Below are positions 61,149 through 64,000 of a DNA stretch of 64,000 nt, one piece after another. The DNA lies in assembly GCA_002719955.1 (NCBI GenBank), contig PBFW01000056.1, forward strand, positions 62,001-126,000, read 5' to 3'. Each line of letters starts with the position of its first letter. Within the stretch, counting starts at the first letter, position 1. The position numbers were made by a program, and so were the translations under genes. A model generated the notes under the pieces. It made no database searches. It saw only the letters and a program-made list of their open reading frames with translations, and was not told the DNA's origin. Source of the stretch: Deltaproteobacteria bacterium (GTDB lineage: Bacteria > Myxococcota_A > UBA9160 > UBA4427).

Positions 61149-62222
61149 CTATTCGATTCCGTACATATTGGCACCGTTCTGCCAGGTGATCTTGTGGACG
61201 TCATCGGCGGGCACACCCTCGAAGAGCGTATCGATTTTCTTGCTGGCGTCCGGCCAGTTGCAGACCGGATGCGGGAAATCCGAGGACCACAGGATATTCT
61301 CGACGCCGAGGGCATGGCGCTGCTCGACCGCCTCGGGCTCGTAGACGAAGGTGGCCGCCATCTGGCGCTTGAAATACTCCGAGGGTAGGAGCTTTACGCC
61401 GGGGAACTCGTAGTGCTCGTCCATCCGGCTATCGAGGAAGCGGATGAAGCCCGGGAGCCAGAAGAGACCCGGCTCCACGAAGACCACGCGAAGCCCGGGA
61501 TGTCGTTCGAGAACGCCGGTCAGGATATACCAGCCGAGGGTCTCGGCGAGGGCGAAGCCAGGAAGCGATGTGAAGATGCCTTTTTGCGGTGTGCAATCCC
61601 GACGGAAAACCTCCCAGAGCGCGTTCTTGAGTGTGAGGTGGTTTGCGACGACGATGCCCGTCTCCTCGAACGCACTCCACAGCTTCTCGTAGCGCTTGTC
61701 ATGGTAGTCGGGCATACCGAGCTCACTCGGAAAATTTGGGATCTGGATCGAGCGAGCACCGAGATCCGCGAGTCGATGGATCTCCGAGATCGCGTAGTCG
61801 ACGTCGATCAGTGGCATCTGATAGGTGATGAGGATTCGCTTGGGATCCACGGAGGCGAATTCGTAGAGCGAGTTGTTATAGGCACTCGCGCATTCCTTCC
61901 AGTCGTCTCCGATCTGGTAGACCTTGCTGGTGAAATCGAATTCCGAGTACATGACCTCGCACTGGACGCCGTCCGCATCCATCGCCTTCAGTCGTTCGGC
62001 TGAATCGAAATAGCCGGGGTGTCTGGCGGCTTCGAGGTCGACGAAATCTTCGAGCTCGAGTTTGTCGCCCGCCTGGAGTTCGTCGAGCTTGGCGTCAAAT
62101 TTCGCTATGCCGTCGTCCCACGCCTGGTGGTATTTGGTCGCGAGGTTCTTCTTGACGTGTTCCGTCGTGATGACGCAGTGGGAGTCGGCTGAAAAGAGGC
62201 GACGCTCTTGGTTGGCGCTCAT
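61149..62222 (-). CDS. Amidohydrolase-2-family metal-dependent hydrolase/decarboxylase
   Basis: 357 residues with the TIM-barrel amidohydrolase-2 fold. SADSHCVITTEH is at the site of the usual DxHxH start, where one histidine is replaced by valine or isoleucine. SIQIPNFPSELG, VVANHLTLKN, VVFVEPGLFWLPGFIRFLD and the terminal ILWSSDFPHPVCNWPDA (metal aspartate and histidine) follow. In the family these are hydrolases or decarboxylases of ring acids. The near-absence of the first metal histidine pair suggests one-metal or altered chemistry. AGGAGA precedes the ATG. Upstream of and co-directional with the CoA-transferase gene. Confidence 0.85.
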   Translation of the reverse strand: MSANQERRLFSADSHCVITTEHVKKNLATKYHQAWDDGIAKFDAKLDELQAGDKLELEDFVDLEAARHPGYFDSAERLKAMDADGVQCEVMYSEFDFTSKVYQIGDDWKECASAYNNSLYEFASVDPKRILITYQMPLIDVDYAISEIHRLADLGARSIQIPNFPSELGMPDYHDKRYEKLWSAFEETGIVVANHLTLKNALWEVFRRDCTPQKGIFTSLPGFALAETLGWYILTGVLERHPGLRVVFVEPGLFWLPGFIRFLDSRMDEHYEFPGVKLLPSEYFKRQMAATFVYEPEAVEQRHALGVENILWSSDFPHPVCNWPDASKKIDTLFEGVPADDVHKITWQNGANMYGIE

Positions 62223-62348
62223 GGGAGTCTCCTGTGGATCGACGAAGATCGGACCGGGGCGGTGGTGCGGCGCGGGACGCGAGGATATCTCGGATCCGGC
62301 TCGAGGCGTTCCGAGATCCTGGGCCGCAGGCCGAACTCGGATTCGAAA

Positions 62349-62378
62349 ATAATAAAGTAATTTTTGTTAAAAGGACAA
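62349..62378 (-). promoter_or_regulatory. Candidate sigma-70 promoter of the amidohydrolase-CoA transferase unit
   Basis: In the only A/T-rich island of this gap the minus strand has TTGTCC (62373-62378), an 18-base spacer and TATTAT (62349-62354), a good match to the -35 and -10 boxes. The leader to the ATG would be about 120 bases. No other promoter in the area is as good. Confidence 0.4.
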
Positions 62379-62433
62379 GGGTTCGTCGGCGAGGCCGCTG
62401 TGCGTCGCGTGGGCCCTCGAGACGGCCGCATGG

Positions 62434-62619
62434 GTGGCTCAGCGCTGGAGGGGGCCGCTGTACGCTAATTTCTCGAGGGGTGCAGGGGTCCCCTCCCGGG
62501 AAGTCGGGGCGCTCTTGCAGGTTCGGAAATATCCGAGCGTGCTCGGGCTCCTCGCGGTGGGAGCGACGGTGATGCTCGTGAGCGCCCTCCTCGTCGCTCT
62601 CGGTGGCGCGTCTTCGTGA
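62434..62619 (+). CDS. Possible small membrane protein, uncertain
   Basis: A 61-codon GTG-started frame. The last 26 residues (VLGLLAVGATVMLVSALLVA) are a convincing single membrane helix; the first 30 are less so. No ribosome site, no family. The rest of 62223-62693 holds the promoter region above and nothing else that I can see. Confidence 0.3.
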   Translation: MAQRWRGPLYANFSRGAGVPSREVGALLQVRKYPSVLGLLAVGATVMLVSALLVALGGASS

Positions 62620-62693
62620 TGCGGGAACGATGCTGCGAAGGAATGGCCCGGCCCCAGGATTCCCCTTCGAAGAGATTCCGTCGTCGGTGCCGA

Positions 62694-63452
62694 TTATTGG
62701 ACTACGGATCCGTTCTCGGTCCCGTCTGTCTCCGCTTCCTCTGAATGGAGCGGCGTTTCCTCGGGTTGCGGCTGGAACACTAGTCGGATCACTTGCCGCG
62801 AACTTTCGGAGCCCTTGGCGTCCCGCGTGTAATGCCACTCGCGAACGGCGCGGAGCGCGACCCCGTCGAAGATCAGCGGCGGGCGCGAATCGACGACGGT
62901 CGGCGCATGGGTATCGCCGCGAGGGGTCACGCCGAATTCGACGACCGCGTAGCCCTCGATACCCGCCCGTCGGGCGAGGGGGGGGAAGGCGGCTGGGGTC
63001 CGTTCGACCGGGACGCGGGAGCTGCTTCCGGAAGCCGCTCGATCGTGGGCGGCGTCCACCCATGCGGGATAGTCGGGGTCGCGTTCGAAGAGGCGCAAGA
63101 TTCGCAAGCGTTCTCTGGCATCATCGGAGGCGAAGGAGAGAGGCGCGTCTCGAATCAGGCTCCGGTAGGTCTCGATCGCGGCGCCCGCAGATCCAGCGAG
63201 TTCCTGGCAAAAGCCATGGAGGAGCAGCAGCGAGTACCGGATCTCGGTTCTTTCCCAGGATTCGATCTCTTCCCGATCGACCCGGTGCGTGACGGCCTCG
63301 CAGTCCCCGCGTTCGTAGGCGAGGTAGGCATCGGTTGCCTGCTCGGCCGATCGGGACATGGCGTCGGTGGGGGTCAGCCGTCGGGCCTGGCAGCCGTTGA
63401 GAAGTGCCGTGCCAATCAACAGGCCGACCCAGAAAGCAGGTGTTCTCATCAT
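62694..63452 (-). CDS. Lipoprotein with a TonB C-terminal-like domain
   Basis: 252 residues. A lipoprotein signal (FWVGLLIGTALLNGC, lipobox LNGC) instead of TonB's usual transmembrane anchor. Residues 35-130 are helical, TPR-like (AGAAIETYRSLIRDAPL). Residues about 150-235 match the TonB C-terminal domain: FPPLARRAGIEGYAVVEFGV, DSRPPLIFDGVALRAVREWH. A lipid anchor cannot couple to ExbB/ExbD, so it more likely acts as an outer-membrane or periplasmic binding protein than as an energy transducer. Start ATG 63452 or the next codon. Confidence 0.78.
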   Translation of the reverse strand: MMRTPAFWVGLLIGTALLNGCQARRLTPTDAMSRSAEQATDAYLAYERGDCEAVTHRVDREEIESWERTEIRYSLLLLHGFCQELAGSAGAAIETYRSLIRDAPLSFASDDARERLRILRLFERDPDYPAWVDAAHDRAASGSSSRVPVERTPAAFPPLARRAGIEGYAVVEFGVTPRGDTHAPTVVDSRPPLIFDGVALRAVREWHYTRDAKGSESSRQVIRLVFQPQPEETPLHSEEAETDGTENGSVVQ

Positions 63453-63598
63453 TCGCGTTTCTCTCCCGACTTCGCCTGGATCGTCCCAATATACTCGAAC
63501 CCGCGCCGGAGAGAACGTGAGATCGTCCGCCGCAGGGTCGCAATCGCTCGCGGGCCGCCGGGGACCGCATCAGGGCGTTCGGGTCCTGCTCGCGAGGA

Positions 63599-64000
63599 TC
63601 AGAGTGCGGCGTGGACGAGGTTGGGGTCGTCACTCACCGGCCCGATTTCGACCTTTGCCGCGCCCGCGACGCGCTCCATCGATTCTCTGAAACGTCTGAC
63701 GAAGAGGTCCACGTCCGGGACGATATCGGGGTCGCAGTTGAAGCCGATGCCCATCGTCCCCGCGTAGCTCGTGAGCGCGATCCCGAGGCCCATCCCCTGC
63801 ATGAGCGGAACGGCCGGATAGATGGCCCGCAGGCGTGCACCGTGGAAATGGAGAGGTATCTGGGGGCCGGGGACATTGGTCACGATCGTATTGATCGGGC
63901 CCGACATCGCCTGGGCACCGAGGGAAAGCAGGGTCGAGGGGGTCCATTCCTGGACCTGGTTGATCATCTGGACACCGATCGCCTGGTTCGTCTCCTTGAG
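63599..64000 (-). CDS. Wax-ester synthase/DGAT-type acyltransferase (C-terminal part)
   Basis: The last 133 residues of a gene that continues beyond the right edge. INTIVTNVPGPQIPLHFHGA, AIYPAVPLMQGMGLGIALTS and YAGTMGIGFNCDPDIVPDV are the conserved C-terminal blocks of WS/DGAT proteins (DUF1298). Full-length enzymes (about 450-500 residues, HHxxxDG active site in the missing part) join acyl-CoA to diacylglycerol or fatty alcohols, forming storage lipid. Consistent with the lipid-oriented gene set. The catalytic half is not seen. Confidence 0.9.
   Translation of the reverse strand, partial: LKETNQAIGVQMINQVQEWTPSTLLSLGAQAMSGPINTIVTNVPGPQIPLHFHGARLRAIYPAVPLMQGMGLGIALTSYAGTMGIGFNCDPDIVPDVDLFVRRFRESMERVAGAAKVEIGPVSDDPNLVHAAL

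Overview
This is a GC-rich chromosomal window from what looks like an aerobic, lipid- and acyl-CoA-oriented Gram-negative bacterium. The gene set includes a TonB-dependent receptor, DUF1207 and other outer-membrane proteins, lipoproteins with lipoboxes, a PEP-CTERM protein, a wax-ester synthase/DGAT-type protein, tandem CaiB/BaiF CoA-transferase domains, MaoC hydratase, isovaleryl-CoA dehydrogenase and NAD-type formate dehydrogenase. Together these suggest a deltaproteobacterial-grade lineage such as Myxococcota or Binatota relatives. That placement is inference; no rRNA or marker tree is available here. I see no phage, transposase, integrase or CRISPR array.

Layout. 1-10 kb: the start of an ATP-grasp succinyl-CoA-synthetase-type gene, a receiver remnant joined to a CheX-like protein, Nudix, acetoacetate-decarboxylase-like, MaoC, dienelactone hydrolase, PAS and PilZ proteins, class I aldolase and release factor 3. 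10-19 kb: a receiver gene broken by an amber codon, a zinc dehydrogenase/deoxyhypusine-synthase-like pair, a DUF255 thioredoxin-domain protein, an all-helical repeat protein, DUF1499, and leuCD. 19-25 kb: an esterase, tRNA-Pro(UGG), a divergent dihydropteroate-synthase-like/PTPS-like pair, DUF1207, a frameshifted HDOD remnant, an SDR and a thioesterase. 25-31 kb: a tight formate dehydrogenase operon with a MobA-type protein that appears fused to a MoaD/ThiS-like tail. 31-33 kb: an AGCS symporter and a decayed acyl-CoA synthetase.

33-44 kb is the most unusual region. A large TPR lipoprotein, a sulfatase-fold lipoprotein, a TonB-dependent receptor and a helical lipoprotein have overlapping start and stop codons. 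A barrel-like outer-membrane protein follows, and a PEP-CTERM surface protein ending in a strong terminator is divergent. This reads as a surface export/uptake unit without an obvious known equivalent. 44-51 kb: membrane protein, S2P-type protease, transglutaminase-like/TPR lipoprotein, metallo-beta-lactamase-fold hydrolase and DUF3604 protein. 51-58 kb: a leucine-catabolic unit (TetR regulator, three-part 3-methylcrotonyl-CoA carboxylase-type enzyme, divergent isovaleryl-CoA dehydrogenase and MFS transporter) with a clear palindromic operator candidate. 58-64 kb: a two-domain CoA transferase, an amidohydrolase, a TonB-C lipoprotein and the end of a WS/DGAT gene.

A recurring theme is gene decay. 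Two receiver genes, one HDOD gene and one acyl-CoA synthetase are broken, alongside several coding-like scraps. The amber codon and the one-base frameshift could also be sequence errors. Translation signals are ordinary (ATG, some GTG/TTG; AGGAG-like sites), and many neighbours overlap by 1-4 bases.
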